A stretch of 64,000 nt of DNA, taken from positions 1-64,000 of the forward strand of contig NZ_JAAFGZ010000045.1 in assembly GCF_010365105.1 (NCBI RefSeq), given 5' to 3'. The notes under the pieces were generated by a model. That model saw only the letters and a list, made by a program, of their open reading frames with translations. It did no database searches and was not told the origin of the DNA. A program made the translations under genes and the position numbers. Positions 1 to 9,855 of the stretch are shown piece after piece; within the stretch, counting starts at the first letter, position 1, and every line of letters begins with the position of its first letter. This stretch comes from Polaromonas sp. (GTDB taxonomy: Bacteria > Pseudomonadota > Gammaproteobacteria > Burkholderiales > Burkholderiaceae_C).

Positions 1-527
1 CCCGCGTGGCGCAGGCCGATGCGGCGCGCTACCCCGGCTTTCAGCTCAGCGGCTCGCTCGGCCTGCGCGCGCTGACACTGGGAACGTTGAGCGGCGGCGC
101 GTCGGTCGCCAATGCGCTGCTGGCCAGTGTGTCGGTGCCGCTGTTTGACGGCGGTGCAGCGCGGGCGCAGGTGCGAGTGCAGCAGGCCACGCTGGAACAG
201 GCACGGCTGAATTACGAAGCCACGGTGCTGGTCGCGCTGAAAGACGTCGAAGACGCGCTGGTGTCGCTGCAGGGCAACCGCGAGCGGCTGGCCCGGCTGC
301 AGGCAGCGGCCGGCGCGGCGGGGAATGCAGACCTGCTGGCGCGCCAGCGCTATGCCAGCGGGCTGATCGACTTTCGCGCGGTGCTGGAAACGCAGCGCAC
401 GCTGCTCTTGACGCAGGACAGCGTGGAAAGCACCCGCGCCAGCCTGAGCGCCGACCATGTGCGGCTGTACAAGGCGCTGGGCGGCGGCTGGACGCGCGCG
501 CTGGAATCGCCCCAGCCGCCGGCCTGA
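1..527 (+). CDS. Outer-membrane efflux protein, C-terminal part (TolC/NodT-like)
   Basis: This is the 3' part of a gene that begins before the window; the frame is open from the first bases to the TGA at 525-527. The visible ~174 residues include a long helical stretch rich in Ala, Gln, Arg and Leu, with phrases such as VPLFDGGAARAQV and QRYASGLIDFRAVLETQRTLL that are typical of the second repeat of TolC-family outer-membrane factors. The protein would form the outer-membrane duct of a tripartite exporter. The membrane fusion protein, ATPase and permease genes follow directly on the same strand, which supports this role. The substrate cannot be told from sequence. Confidence 0.88.
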   Translation, partial: RVAQADAARYPGFQLSGSLGLRALTLGTLSGGASVANALLASVSVPLFDGGAARAQVRVQQATLEQARLNYEATVLVALKDVEDALVSLQGNRERLARLQAAAGAAGNADLLARQRYASGLIDFRAVLETQRTLLLTQDSVESTRASLSADHVRLYKALGGGWTRALESPQPPA

Positions 528-601
528 GCCGCGCCCGGCTGACTCTTTTGTCCCCCTTTGCCCTCATCACGCACACCTTTTCCGACGTTATTCGCCACGC
601 C

Positions 602-1945
602 ATGAACACCCCCAAGCCCCTTCCCGCTTCGCCCTCGCCCGCCGCGCCGTCCACGCCGTCGGCGGCAGACCTCCAGGCCCTGTTGAACCAGGACCAGGCG
701 CGGCCCTGGTGGCGGCGTCCCGCGCCCTGGATCGCCGGCGCGCTGCTCGTGGCGCTGCTGGCCGGCCTGGCGTACTGGCAGGCCGGGCAAAAAGCCAGCG
801 CCTTGCCGCGCTATGTGACCGAAACCGTCCACAAGGGCAACCTCACGCTCAATGTGCTGGCCAACGGCACGCTGCAGCCAACGCGCGCGGTCAACATCGG
901 CAGCGAACTCTCGGGCACCGTCAAACGCGTGCTGGTCGATGTCAACGACCGCATCAAGAAGGGCCAGGTGCTGGTCGAGCTCGACACTGCCAAGCTGTCC
1001 GACCAGGTGCTGCGCTCGCGCGCCTCGCTGGCCGCCGTGCAGGCGCAGCAGGCGCAAAGCAGCGCCACGGTCAGGGAAACCCGTGCCAGCCTGGCGCGTT
1101 TTGAAGAAGTCGCGCGCCTCTCGGGCGGCAAGGTACCGTCGGCGGCCGAACTCGACACCGCCCGCGCCATGCTGGACCGCGCCGTGGCGGCTGAAGCCAG
1201 CGCCCGCGCCAATGTGGCCGAAGCCCGCGCCGCCGTCTCGACCGATGTGACCAACCTGTCCAAGGCGTCGATCCGCTCGCCCATCGACGGCGTGGTGCTG
1301 ACGCGCACCGTGGACCCGGGCAATGCCGTGGCCGCGTCGCTGCAGGCGGTGACGCTGTTCACCGTGGCCGAAGACCTGACGCAGCTGCGCCTGGAGGTCA
1401 ATGTCGACGAAGCCGACGTGGGTTCGGTCAAGGCCGGCCAGAAGGCCAGCTTCACCGTCAGCGCCTACCCGTCACGCCGCTACCCGGCCCTGCTGACCCG
1501 CGTCGCCTTCGGCTCGACCAAGACCGACAACGTCGTCACCTACATCACCTACCTGAACGTGGACAACACCGACCTGAGCCTGCGCCCCGGCATGACGGCG
1601 GCGGCCACCATCATTGCCACCGAGCGCAGCGGCGTGCTGCTGGTGCCCAACACCGCGCTGCGCTTCACGCCGGCGCAGGACGGCAGCCCGGCGGCGGCGT
1701 CCGGCGGCGGCTTTGTTTCCAAACTCATGCCGCGCATGCCGCGCCCCGGCGCGCGCAAGCCGGCCGACACCAGCGCTGCCGCTGCGGGCATGCGGCAGGT
1801 CTGGGTGCTCAAGGATGGCCAGGCCGCGGCCGTTTCCGTGAAAACCGGCATCAGCGACGGCCGCATGACCGAAGTCAGCAGCACCGAACTGCAAGAAGGC
1901 ATGGCCGTCATCACCGACCAGCAGGCCGCCGGAGCCGCACCATGA
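602..1945 (+). CDS. MacA/HlyD-type periplasmic membrane fusion protein
   Basis: The 447-residue product starts with a Pro/Ala-rich cytoplasmic stretch, has one membrane helix at about residues 40-58, then the biotinyl-lipoyl-like half-motifs (GSELSGTVKRVLVDVNDRIKK and SIRSPIDGVVL) around a helical hairpin, and a beta-barrel domain. This is the architecture of periplasmic adaptors of the MacA type. It would couple the MacB-like permease to the outer-membrane channel. I chose the ATG at 602; an in-frame TTG at 548 would add 18 residues but they do not look conserved. Its stop overlaps the start of the ATPase gene by four bases (ATGA), so the genes are co-translated. A long Pro/Ala-rich insert (about residues 360-395) interrupts the C-terminal part. 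Confidence 0.92.
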   Translation: MNTPKPLPASPSPAAPSTPSAADLQALLNQDQARPWWRRPAPWIAGALLVALLAGLAYWQAGQKASALPRYVTETVHKGNLTLNVLANGTLQPTRAVNIGSELSGTVKRVLVDVNDRIKKGQVLVELDTAKLSDQVLRSRASLAAVQAQQAQSSATVRETRASLARFEEVARLSGGKVPSAAELDTARAMLDRAVAAEASARANVAEARAAVSTDVTNLSKASIRSPIDGVVLTRTVDPGNAVAASLQAVTLFTVAEDLTQLRLEVNVDEADVGSVKAGQKASFTVSAYPSRRYPALLTRVAFGSTKTDNVVTYITYLNVDNTDLSLRPGMTAAATIIATERSGVLLVPNTALRFTPAQDGSPAAASGGGFVSKLMPRMPRPGARKPADTSAAAAGMRQVWVLKDGQAAAVSVKTGISDGRMTEVSSTELQEGMAVITDQQAAGAAP

Positions 1946-2708
1946 GCGAGCCGGCCCTGCCGCTGATCCGCCTGCGCGGCATCACCAAGCTGTATGGCGA
2001 AGGCGCCACCGCGCTGCTGGCGCTCAAAGGGGTCGATCTGGACATCGAAGCCGGCGATTTTGTCGCCATCATGGGACCGAGCGGGTCGGGCAAATCGACC
2101 GCCATGAACACGCTGGGCTGCCTGGACACGCCGACGTCGGGCGAATACCTGTTCCAGGGCGTGCATGTCGAGTCGCTCTCGCGCGACCAGCGCGCCCTGC
2201 TGCGGCGGCAGTTCTTCGGCTTTGTGTTTCAGGGCTTCAACCTGCTGGCGCGCACCTCGGCGCAGGAAAACGTCGAATTGCCGCTGCTCTACCGGGGCGA
2301 GTCGGCCGTTGCGCGCCACACGGCCGCCGCCCGCGCGCTGGACTCGGTGGGCCTGAAGGGCTGGGAACACCACATGCCGTCCGAGTTGTCGGGCGGGCAG
2401 CAGCAGCGCGTGGCGATTGCCCGCGCCATCGTCACCAACCCGGCGGTGCTGCTGGCCGACGAGCCGACCGGCAACCTCGACACCCAGCGCAGCCGCGAGA
2501 TCATGGAGCTGCTGTGGCGGCTGAATGCCGACCAGGGCATCACCGTGCTGATGGTCACGCACGAGCCCGACATGGCCGCCTATGCCCGGCGCATGGTGCG
2601 CTTTGTCGATGGCCTGGTGGAAAGCGATGTGCGCAACGCGCACCCGGCCGGCCTGGAACATCCCGGCGCTGCCCTGCCAGTGGCCGCGCCCGTGGCCGAG
2701 GTACGCTG

Positions 2709-2709
<1 letters not shown>
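1942..2709 (+). CDS. MacB-type ABC transporter ATP-binding protein
   Basis: The 255-residue nucleotide-binding subunit has Walker A GPSGSGKST at residues 45-53, the signature LSGGQQQRVAIARAI, and Walker B AVLLADEPTGNLD. The sequence is of the LolD/MacB family that powers lipoprotein release or macrolide/peptide export. In E. coli MacB this domain is fused to the permease; here it is a separate gene whose stop overlaps the next ATG (TGATG). It would energise the neighbouring permease at the cytoplasmic face. Confidence 0.95.
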
Positions 2710-3917
<1,208 letters not shown>

Positions 3918-4017
3918 GCGCGGCGGGCGATGTGCGCTGCGTTTGAAGCTGCGCGCTGCCCGGCCTTGAGGCCCCGGTCCTACACGCCCCGGGGTTCAAG
4001 TTATCGAAAATAGTTGA

Positions 4018-4533
4018 ATGCCGAGTAATTTTGATACAGACCCATCATTTCTGAAACTTTCAACACTTTCAGGGCTGAACCATGGCCTGGCGGTGCTGAA
4101 GAGCCAGCTCGATGACGGCGGCATCATGGGCGCGCTCAAGTACCTGAACAGCCGCATAGAACATCGCTTCACGGCTATCTACAAATTCCAGGGGCCGATG
4201 CAGCGGGCCGTGTTTCTTTACGACAAGCTGGGCCAGCCAGGAACCCGCTTCAACGCGATCGCGACGTCGGAAAGCCTGGGCCGGTTCATCACGCTGTCCG
4301 AACCCTTCGGCGTGACCGATTCGGCCACCGACGCGTTCCTGAATGAAAACGGCCACCGCTGCCTGGTGACGTCCTTTTACGGCGTGCCGCTGTCGCAGGG
4401 CAACACCAGGCCGACCGGCAGCCTTTGCCATTTCGACCTGAAACCCCAGGGCCTGCCATCGCTCGTGGAGCGCGATTTTCTCAATCGCGCCAGAAGCCTG
4501 CTGTTCTTCCGGCTCAACGGCTTTGGTACTTGA
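4018..4533 (+). CDS. Hypothetical protein with GAF-like domain
   Basis: A 171-residue soluble protein with no membrane segment. Residues about 15-150 have the run of a GAF domain (LNSRIEHRFTAIYKF, then GHRCLVTSFYGVPL and TGSLCHFDLKP near the end), a fold that binds small ligands in sensory proteins. No output domain is attached. The gene stands alone between the efflux operon and a short repeat-like stretch. The assignment rests on pattern only; it may bind a ligand or be a stand-alone sensor, and I would not name a ligand. Confidence 0.6.
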   Translation: MPSNFDTDPSFLKLSTLSGLNHGLAVLKSQLDDGGIMGALKYLNSRIEHRFTAIYKFQGPMQRAVFLYDKLGQPGTRFNAIATSESLGRFITLSEPFGVTDSATDAFLNENGHRCLVTSFYGVPLSQGNTRPTGSLCHFDLKPQGLPSLVERDFLNRARSLLFFRLNGFGT

Positions 4534-4893
4534 CGCCAGCGCATCAGCCCCCAAAAACCATAGCATTGCGCGCCCACCGGTAGTGCGCAAAGGACTGATT
4601 TCATCATGAATACAGATCAGCAGACGGCTGGCGGTGCCTTGCTGAAGGCCAGGCCAACCAGCAGCTCCACCCGGATTGACGGGTTGGACCAAGCCGGGCT
4701 GGAAGCCCGCTTCCAAAGCGGTTTTCCGGTCGCGTTCATGGCTGTAGCAGGTGACCGCTATGCACATCGCATCGGTAGCTTGCGGCGGTCCCCGGGCGTG
4801 ACGCTCAAGAATCCGGTGCTGAAACGCGTCATGCGCAGCGGCAATCTTCGCCGACCGGCGGCCCGGCGGGGCCGCACGGCGCAGGCAGGCCGG
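4534..4893. other. Intergenic, no supported gene
   Basis: Between the GAF-like gene and the small minus-strand gene. Around 4558-4600 there is a weak copy of the short dispersed repeat (TTGCGC-like and GCGCAA arms). A plus-strand reading frame opens at 4606 but runs through the opposite-strand gene and has no recognisable protein features, so I do not call it. Confidence 0.5.
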
Positions 4894-5205
4894 TCAGATC
4901 AGGACTTCGTAGGCCTGGTTGCTGCGAACCCATGTGGCCAGACCGGCCTTGATGTTCTTCACCCGCCAGGCGCCGAACTCGGGGTCGCTGTTGAGCTTGT
5001 CCAGGGTGGCGCCGAGCTGGGCGCTCGATTCAAACCCGGCAGTGAAGGCCAGGTTGCCGACCTCGCCCACCTGCACGCTCCACAGGCGAACCTCGGCGCC
5101 ATGGGTTCGCCACAGGGTGGCGGCCTCCTTCACCAGCCCCATGAGCTGGCCTATATCGCATCCGGGATTGGGTTTGAAAACATATTGGACGATGGCTGCA
5201 GGCAT
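4894..5205 (-). CDS. Small conserved-type hypothetical protein
   Basis: A 103-residue soluble protein. The start at 5205 is supported by a good Shine-Dalgarno (AGGAGA, five bases before the ATG). The sequence alternates short strands and helices (IVQYVFKPNPGCDIGQLMGLVKEAA, then AEVRLWSVQVGEVGNLAFTAGF in pieces), which suggests a ferredoxin-like dimeric alpha/beta-barrel fold such as NIPSNAP or ABM domains. I cannot assign a function; neighbours give no hint. Confidence 0.65.
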   Translation of the reverse strand: MPAAIVQYVFKPNPGCDIGQLMGLVKEAATLWRTHGAEVRLWSVQVGEVGNLAFTAGFESSAQLGATLDKLNSDPEFGAWRVKNIKAGLATWVRSNQAYEVLI

Positions 5206-5520
5206 GCTTGTCTCCTGGGATTGGTTTCGATGGGTTGGGTCGGCCCATGTCACGCCGACCGGAAAATTAAGCGGCAGCGCCTGAGCGCAGTCAACCGCTT
5301 TAACCTGGGCTGACAAGTCATACAGTTCAGTCCTCACTCCCTGCCAGGCGTTCCGGTCGCCCCGCCTTGCGGCCACGCAAGCCAGCGCACGGAATGGGCG
5401 TTATCCGGCACAATTTGCAACTGCACAAGCTGCGGCTGAACCGCTTGCATGGCCATCAAGCCACGCAGGGTCTGCAGCCGGCGGCCCCATAGAACCGTTG
5501 ATCCCGTGAAAGAGTCCTGT
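5206..5520. other. Intergenic between divergent genes
   Basis: 315 bases between the minus-strand hypothetical gene and the hybrid kinase gene. It should carry the promoters of both. I see no strong repeat or binding site in it. Confidence 0.4.
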
Positions 5521-7518
5521 ATGGCAAACCCTCCTGAAAAAAACCGGGCCTCCGATGACCTGCAGGCACCGCGGGTCAGCAGGCACGTGACCGATGCCGA
5601 CTACCGGCTGATGGTGGAGTCGATTGCCGATTACGCCATCTTCCTGCTGGACCCGGACGGCATGATCCTGAGCTGGAACCGGGGCGCGCAGAAGATGAAG
5701 GGCTACGAAGCCGGCGAAGTGCTGGGCCGGCACATCGCCCTGTTTTACCCGCAGGAACAGATCGACCGCAACGCGCCTGAACACGGCTTGAATGTAGCCC
5801 GTGAAACGGGCATCTTCGAGGACGAGGGCTGGCGCCTGCGCAAGGACGGCACGCGCTTCTGGGCCAACATCATCCTCACCCGGATCACCGGGCCGAACGG
5901 TGAATTGACAGGCTTTTCCAAAATCACCCGGGACCTGAGCGAGCGGCGGCGCCAGCAAGAGCTGCTTCGCCTGAGCGAAGAGCGCTTTCGCCTGCTGGTC
6001 GAGCGTGTGCAGGACTACGCGATTTTCATGCTCGACCCCGGCGGCCATGTCGTGAGCTGGAATGCCGGCGCGCAGAAGAACAAGGGCTATGCAGCGGCAG
6101 AAATCATCGGCCAGCACTTCTCGGTGTTCTACCCGGCCGATGTCGCGCCGGGCTGGCCTGACGAGGAGCTGCGGATTGCGCGGCAGGACGGGCGCTTCGA
6201 GGACGAGGGCTGGCGAATCCGCAAGGACGGCAGCCGGTTCTGGGCCAACGTCGTCATCACGTCGCTGAACGACGACGCCGGACGCCACCGGGGATTTGCC
6301 AAGGTCACGCGCGACCTGACCGAACGGCGCCGGGTCACCGCGCTGGAGGACGAAGGCCGGCGCATCACGAACTTCCTGGCGATGCTGGGGCACGAACTGC
6401 GCAACCCCCTGGCGCCCATTTCCAACGCCGTGGCGCTGCTGGAGCAGGAGAACAGTGAGTCCCAGGCCTTGCGCGCCACGCGCGAGATCATTGGCCGCCA
6501 GCTCAGGCAGCTGAACCGGCTGGTCGATGACCTGCTCGACGTTGGCCGCATCACCAGCGGCAAGATTCAGCTGGAAGCCAGGCCGGTGCACTTCATGGAG
6601 GCGCTGCACGAAGCAATCGAGGCCGTGCGGCCGCTGATCGACGGCAAATCGCATGTACTGGACATTCACACCACGGACGATCCGTGGGTCCTTGGCGACC
6701 ATGCGCGCATCGTCCAGATCCTGTCCAACCTGATCGGCAACGCCGCCAAGTTCACGCCCGCCGCAGGCCGGATCAGCGTTCGCATCGAAGCCATGCCTGC
6801 CAGCACGGAGGTTCGGGTGATCGACAACGGGCCGGGCATCCCGCCGCATTGCCTGCAAAAAGTGTTCGAGCTGTTTTTCCAGGGCGAGCAGGACATGGCG
6901 CGGTCGCAGGGCGGGCTGGGCCTGGGGCTCAGCCTGGTCCAGCAACTGGTGGTGCTGCATGGCGGAGAAGTCAGCGTCTTCAGCAAGGGCATCGATGGCG
7001 AGGGCACCGAATTCGTGATCCGGCTGCCGGCTGCACCTGCACCTGCACCTGCACCTGCACCTGCACCTGTACCTGTACCTGCGGCGGACAAGGTCGCCGA
7101 GCCCTTCACCGGCAAGCGGGTGCTGGTGGTCGACGACAACCGCGATGCGGCCGAAACCATGGCCATGCTGCTCGATGCGCTGGGTTATGTCGCCAGCATG
7201 GCGCATGACGGCCTGGCCGGGGTCGAGGCCGTCAAGGCCGGCTCGCCTGACCTGGTATTGCTGGACATCGGCCTGCCGGGCATCAGCGGGATCGAAGTCG
7301 CCCGCAGGATACGCGCTGAGGTGGCCAACCCGCCGCCGCTGATCGCCATCACCGGCTACGGCCAGCCAGGCGACATCGAAGCGAGTTTGCAGGCCGGCTT
7401 TTACGACCACCTGACCAAGCCGGTCGATGTTGACAAGCTGGTGGCCTTGCTGGACCGCCTGCTGGGGGGCCCGCCGGTTCCTGCCGCCAGTCCGCCACAG
7501 GCCGCGCCCGGCGGCTGA
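5521..7518 (+). CDS. PAS-PAS hybrid sensor histidine kinase with receiver domain
   Basis: The 665-residue product has two tandem PAS domains (about residues 28-135 and 155-265, both with WNxGAQ, KGY and EDEGWR-(L/I)RKDG motifs), a HisKA domain with the phospho-accepting His291 in GHELRNP, a HATPase_c domain (N-box GNAAKF, DNGPGIP, GGLGLGLSL), a linker of six Ala-Pro and two Val-Pro repeats (about 505-520), and a C-terminal receiver with Asp582 in LLDIGLPG. No membrane helix is seen, so it is a cytoplasmic hybrid kinase. There is no separate response regulator next to it. The start at 5521 was chosen because homologous PAS sequence begins soon after it; the frame is open further upstream to 5449. 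Confidence 0.92.
   Translation: MANPPEKNRASDDLQAPRVSRHVTDADYRLMVESIADYAIFLLDPDGMILSWNRGAQKMKGYEAGEVLGRHIALFYPQEQIDRNAPEHGLNVARETGIFEDEGWRLRKDGTRFWANIILTRITGPNGELTGFSKITRDLSERRRQQELLRLSEERFRLLVERVQDYAIFMLDPGGHVVSWNAGAQKNKGYAAAEIIGQHFSVFYPADVAPGWPDEELRIARQDGRFEDEGWRIRKDGSRFWANVVITSLNDDAGRHRGFAKVTRDLTERRRVTALEDEGRRITNFLAMLGHELRNPLAPISNAVALLEQENSESQALRATREIIGRQLRQLNRLVDDLLDVGRITSGKIQLEARPVHFMEALHEAIEAVRPLIDGKSHVLDIHTTDDPWVLGDHARIVQILSNLIGNAAKFTPAAGRISVRIEAMPASTEVRVIDNGPGIPPHCLQKVFELFFQGEQDMARSQGGLGLGLSLVQQLVVLHGGEVSVFSKGIDGEGTEFVIRLPAAPAPAPAPAPAPVPVPAADKVAEPFTGKRVLVVDDNRDAAETMAMLLDALGYVASMAHDGLAGVEAVKAGSPDLVLLDIGLPGISGIEVARRIRAEVANPPPLIAITGYGQPGDIEASLQAGFYDHLTKPVDVDKLVALLDRLLGGPPVPAASPPQAAPGG
7033..7080 (+). 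repeat. Hexamer tandem repeat inside the kinase gene
   Basis: Six copies of GCACCT followed by two of GTACCT, in frame, encoding (Ala-Pro)6(Val-Pro)2. It forms a stiff linker between the kinase core and the receiver domain. Because the unit is six bases, copy-number change alters linker length without breaking the frame. Confidence 0.95.
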
Positions 7519-7837
7519 ACCCGGGGCGTTGCGGGCCCCGGGACAGGCCGGAACTGTTGACCCACTACAAAAATAATAGCAATCTATGCCCGCCGGCAAT
7601 GCGTAAAATCCTTTATGCATGCCAAATCCGGGGGTAAAGCCGTTCGGCCGTTGATGCAACGGGCCGGTGGCCGCCAGCACAGGGCCCGTTCAGCGCCCCG
7701 GGGAACAGCCATCCCTGGGTGTATAACGTAATCCCCCTCGGTCACGCACCCTGCCTTTTGATGGCGGCGCGCATGCCCGGGACCCCTGAAACAACCCCCG
7801 TCGCCGCAGAGCGCGACAACCTCGAGGAACACCAGTC
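7519..7837. other. Intergenic with hairpin and weak repeat copy
   Basis: Directly after the kinase stop, 7520-7542 forms a perfect 8-bp GC stem (arms CCCGGGGC and GCCCCGGG, 7-nt loop), which may terminate the kinase transcript though no T-run follows. Around 7565-7625 lies a diverged copy of the dispersed repeat. The rest holds the promoter region of the YebC-family gene. Confidence 0.5.
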
Positions 7838-8551
7838 ATGGGCGCGCAATGGAAAGCAAAAGGCAAGGACCTGGCCGCAAATGCCAGGGGCCGGGTATTT
7901 GGAAAACTGTCCAAGGACATCATGATCGCGGCGCGCAGCGGTGCCGACCCGGCGTCGAACGCGCGCCTGCGGCTGGTGGTCGAGCAGGCCAGAAAACTCT
8001 CGATGCCCAAGGAAACGCTGGACCGTGCCATCAAGAAAGGCGCCGGGCTGACCGGCGAGACGGTGCATTTCGACCACGTCATCTATGAAGGCTTTGCGCC
8101 GCATCAGGTGCCGCTGATGGTCGAATGCCTGACCGACAACGTCAACCGCACCGCGTCCGAGATGCGCGTGCTGTTCCGCAAGGGGCAACTGGGCAGCGCC
8201 GGCTCGGTGGCCTGGGATTTCGACCACATGGGCATGATCGAGGCCGAGCCGCTGGCGGCCGGCGCCGACCCGGAACTGGCGGCCATCGAGGCCGGCGCGC
8301 AGGACTTCGAGCCGGGCCATGACGAAGGCACGACGCTGTTCCTGACCGACCCTGCCGACCTGGACCTGGTCAGCCGCGCGCTGCCCGCGCAGGGCTTCAC
8401 CGTGCTGACCGCCAAGCTCGGCTACAAGCCGAAAAACCCGGTCAATCCGGCATCCCTGAGCGATGGCGACCTGCACGAGGTCGAGGCTTTTCTGGCCGCC
8501 ATCGACGCCAACGACGACGTGCAGAACGTGTACGTCGGCCTGGCCGGCTGA
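7838..8551 (+). CDS. YebC/PmpR-family DNA-binding regulatory protein
   Basis: The 237-residue product begins with MGAQWKAKGKDLAANARGR and contains the family signatures SKDIMIAARSG, RLVVEQARKLSMPKETLDRAIKKG and YEGFAP, with the acidic alternate-strand middle domain typical of YebC. Members act as transcription factors or, as shown for YebC-like proteins, assist translation of proline runs. The length matches the family (about 240). A Shine-Dalgarno-like GAGGAA precedes the ATG. It may be transcribed together with the dipeptidase gene 23 bases downstream. Confidence 0.95.
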   Translation: MGAQWKAKGKDLAANARGRVFGKLSKDIMIAARSGADPASNARLRLVVEQARKLSMPKETLDRAIKKGAGLTGETVHFDHVIYEGFAPHQVPLMVECLTDNVNRTASEMRVLFRKGQLGSAGSVAWDFDHMGMIEAEPLAAGADPELAAIEAGAQDFEPGHDEGTTLFLTDPADLDLVSRALPAQGFTVLTAKLGYKPKNPVNPASLSDGDLHEVEAFLAAIDANDDVQNVYVGLAG

Positions 8552-8574
8552 GCAGGCGTTTTTCTTCGTCCCCC

Positions 8575-9153
8575 ATGCGAAATCCGCCCCATCTGGTCCA
8601 GATCACCGAGCAGAACCATGAGGTGCTGATCGACCTGATGTACGCCGGCGAGAACAACTTCACCGGCCAGGTCATCTACGACCACCCGCTGTGCTTTCTG
8701 CATCCGCAGGCCGAGGCCGGCTTGCGCCAGGCCATCGCGGCGGCCCGGGGTTTCGGCCTCCGGCTGAAGATCCTCGACGCCTTCCGGCCGCAGGAGGCAC
8801 AGGAAGCGCTCTGGGCCGTGGCGCCCAACCCGGACTACATCGCCGACCCGAAAAAGGGCTCGAACCATACGCGCGGCGTCGCCATCGACCTGACGCTGGT
8901 CGGCGCCGACGGCCAGGCGCTTGACATGGGCACGCCGGTGGACACCATGAGCCCGGCGTCGCACCATTTTCACGCCGGCCATCCGGCGGCCGTCCAGGTC
9001 AACCGCATGCGGCTGCTGACGGTGATGCTTGAAGCCGGCTTCGTGCACCATCCGCGCGAATGGTGGCATTACCAGCTGCCGGACGCGCACCGCTTTCCCC
9101 TGATCGACAGCCATGAATTCATGCCCTGCCTGCATGCCAGCCACCCCGCCTGA
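8575..9153 (+). CDS. ddpX: D-alanyl-D-alanine dipeptidase (VanX/DdpX family)
   Basis: The 192-residue product has the zinc-peptidase motif SNHTRGVAIDLTL (SxHxxGxAxD), the Arg-containing DAFRP segment, and EWWHY supplying the catalytic Glu and third zinc ligand. It hydrolyses D-Ala-D-Ala, so its role is turnover of peptidoglycan dipeptide or, in other contexts, glycopeptide resistance. No VanA/VanH-like ligase is nearby, so resistance is unlikely. No signal peptide is visible, which suggests a cytoplasmic enzyme. Confidence 0.92.
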   Translation: MRNPPHLVQITEQNHEVLIDLMYAGENNFTGQVIYDHPLCFLHPQAEAGLRQAIAAARGFGLRLKILDAFRPQEAQEALWAVAPNPDYIADPKKGSNHTRGVAIDLTLVGADGQALDMGTPVDTMSPASHHFHAGHPAAVQVNRMRLLTVMLEAGFVHHPREWWHYQLPDAHRFPLIDSHEFMPCLHASHPA

Positions 9154-9162
9154 ATCCCGGCC

Positions 9163-9687
9163 ATGCACTGCCTGACCACCGCCTGGCAGGCGCACGAGCC
9201 CGAGTTGCGCCACTGGATGCGCCACCGCCTGCGAAACCCGATTGAAGCTGACGATCTGCTGCAGGACTTGTTCCTCAAAGCCCTGCGTCAGGGCGAACGC
9301 TTTTGCTCGGTCGACAACGCCCGGGCCTGGCTGTTCGAGGTCGCGCGCAACCTGCTGGCCGACCGCCTGCGCGTGACACGCGAGACGATCGAGCTGCCCG
9401 AGGATGTGCCGGCGCAGGCACAAGACATCGACACGGTGGACCAGTTGACGGCTTGCTTGCCGCGCGTGCTGTCGGAGTTGAGCGCCGAAGACCGCGAGGC
9501 GATCACCTGCTGCGACCTGCAGGGCATGCCGCAGGCGGAATTCGCCAAGGCCAGCGGCCTCGGCCTGAGCGCGGCCAAGTCGCGCCTGCAACGCGCACGC
9601 CAGCGGCTGAAAACCCGCATGACGCAAGCCTGCCAGGTGCGGCTGGACGGGGCGGGCCATGTGACAGACTTTGTGCCGCGCCCATGA
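9163..9687 (+). CDS. ECF-family RNA polymerase sigma factor (SigZ-like)
   Basis: The 174-residue product has region 2 (IEADDLLQDLFLKALR and ARAWLFEVARNLLADRLR) and region 4 (LSAEDREAITCCDLQGMPQAEFAKASGLGLSAAKSRLQ in pieces), with a C-terminal tail containing a Cys, as in SigZ-like factors. It starts nine bases after the dipeptidase stop. No anti-sigma gene follows. The ArsP-like permease and small redox protein downstream are plausible targets. Confidence 0.88.
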   Translation: MHCLTTAWQAHEPELRHWMRHRLRNPIEADDLLQDLFLKALRQGERFCSVDNARAWLFEVARNLLADRLRVTRETIELPEDVPAQAQDIDTVDQLTACLPRVLSELSAEDREAITCCDLQGMPQAEFAKASGLGLSAAKSRLQRARQRLKTRMTQACQVRLDGAGHVTDFVPRP

Positions 9688-9695
9688 CGCTCTGT

Positions 9696-9742
9696 TTTTA
9701 ATAGCTGCCTGCGCATGCCCAGCTTGCGCAAAAGCCTTTTTA
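9696..9742 (+). repeat. Short dispersed intergenic repeat, copy 1
   Basis: AATAGCTGCCTGCGCATGC then GCTTGCGCAAAAGCC: the recurring AT-rich lead, TAGCTGC core and inverted TGCGCA/TTGCGCAA arms seen at eight other clear places in this window. It lies just after the sigma factor gene. Confidence 0.75.
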
Positions 9743-9855
9743 TTTTTATAAACCGGCCCTGCCAGGTATCACGCACCCGGTTGCAGGCGCCGGCTTGCCG
9801 CAAAAAATTTTCTGCTTTCCTGCGTCTTTTGCGCGGCCGCTTCGTCTTCACAGGC

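Noticed and set aside
4606..5313. Plus-strand frame of 235 codons
   Set aside because: It overlaps the minus-strand gene with a good ribosome site and has no recognisable protein pattern.
5401..7680. 759-codon minus-strand frame over the hybrid kinase
   Set aside because: Antisense shadow of a gene with clear PAS, HisKA and receiver motifs.
8575..9153. Vancomycin resistance vanX
   Set aside because: No vanH/vanA ligase or sensor genes nearby; the dipeptidase is a common housekeeping DdpX type.
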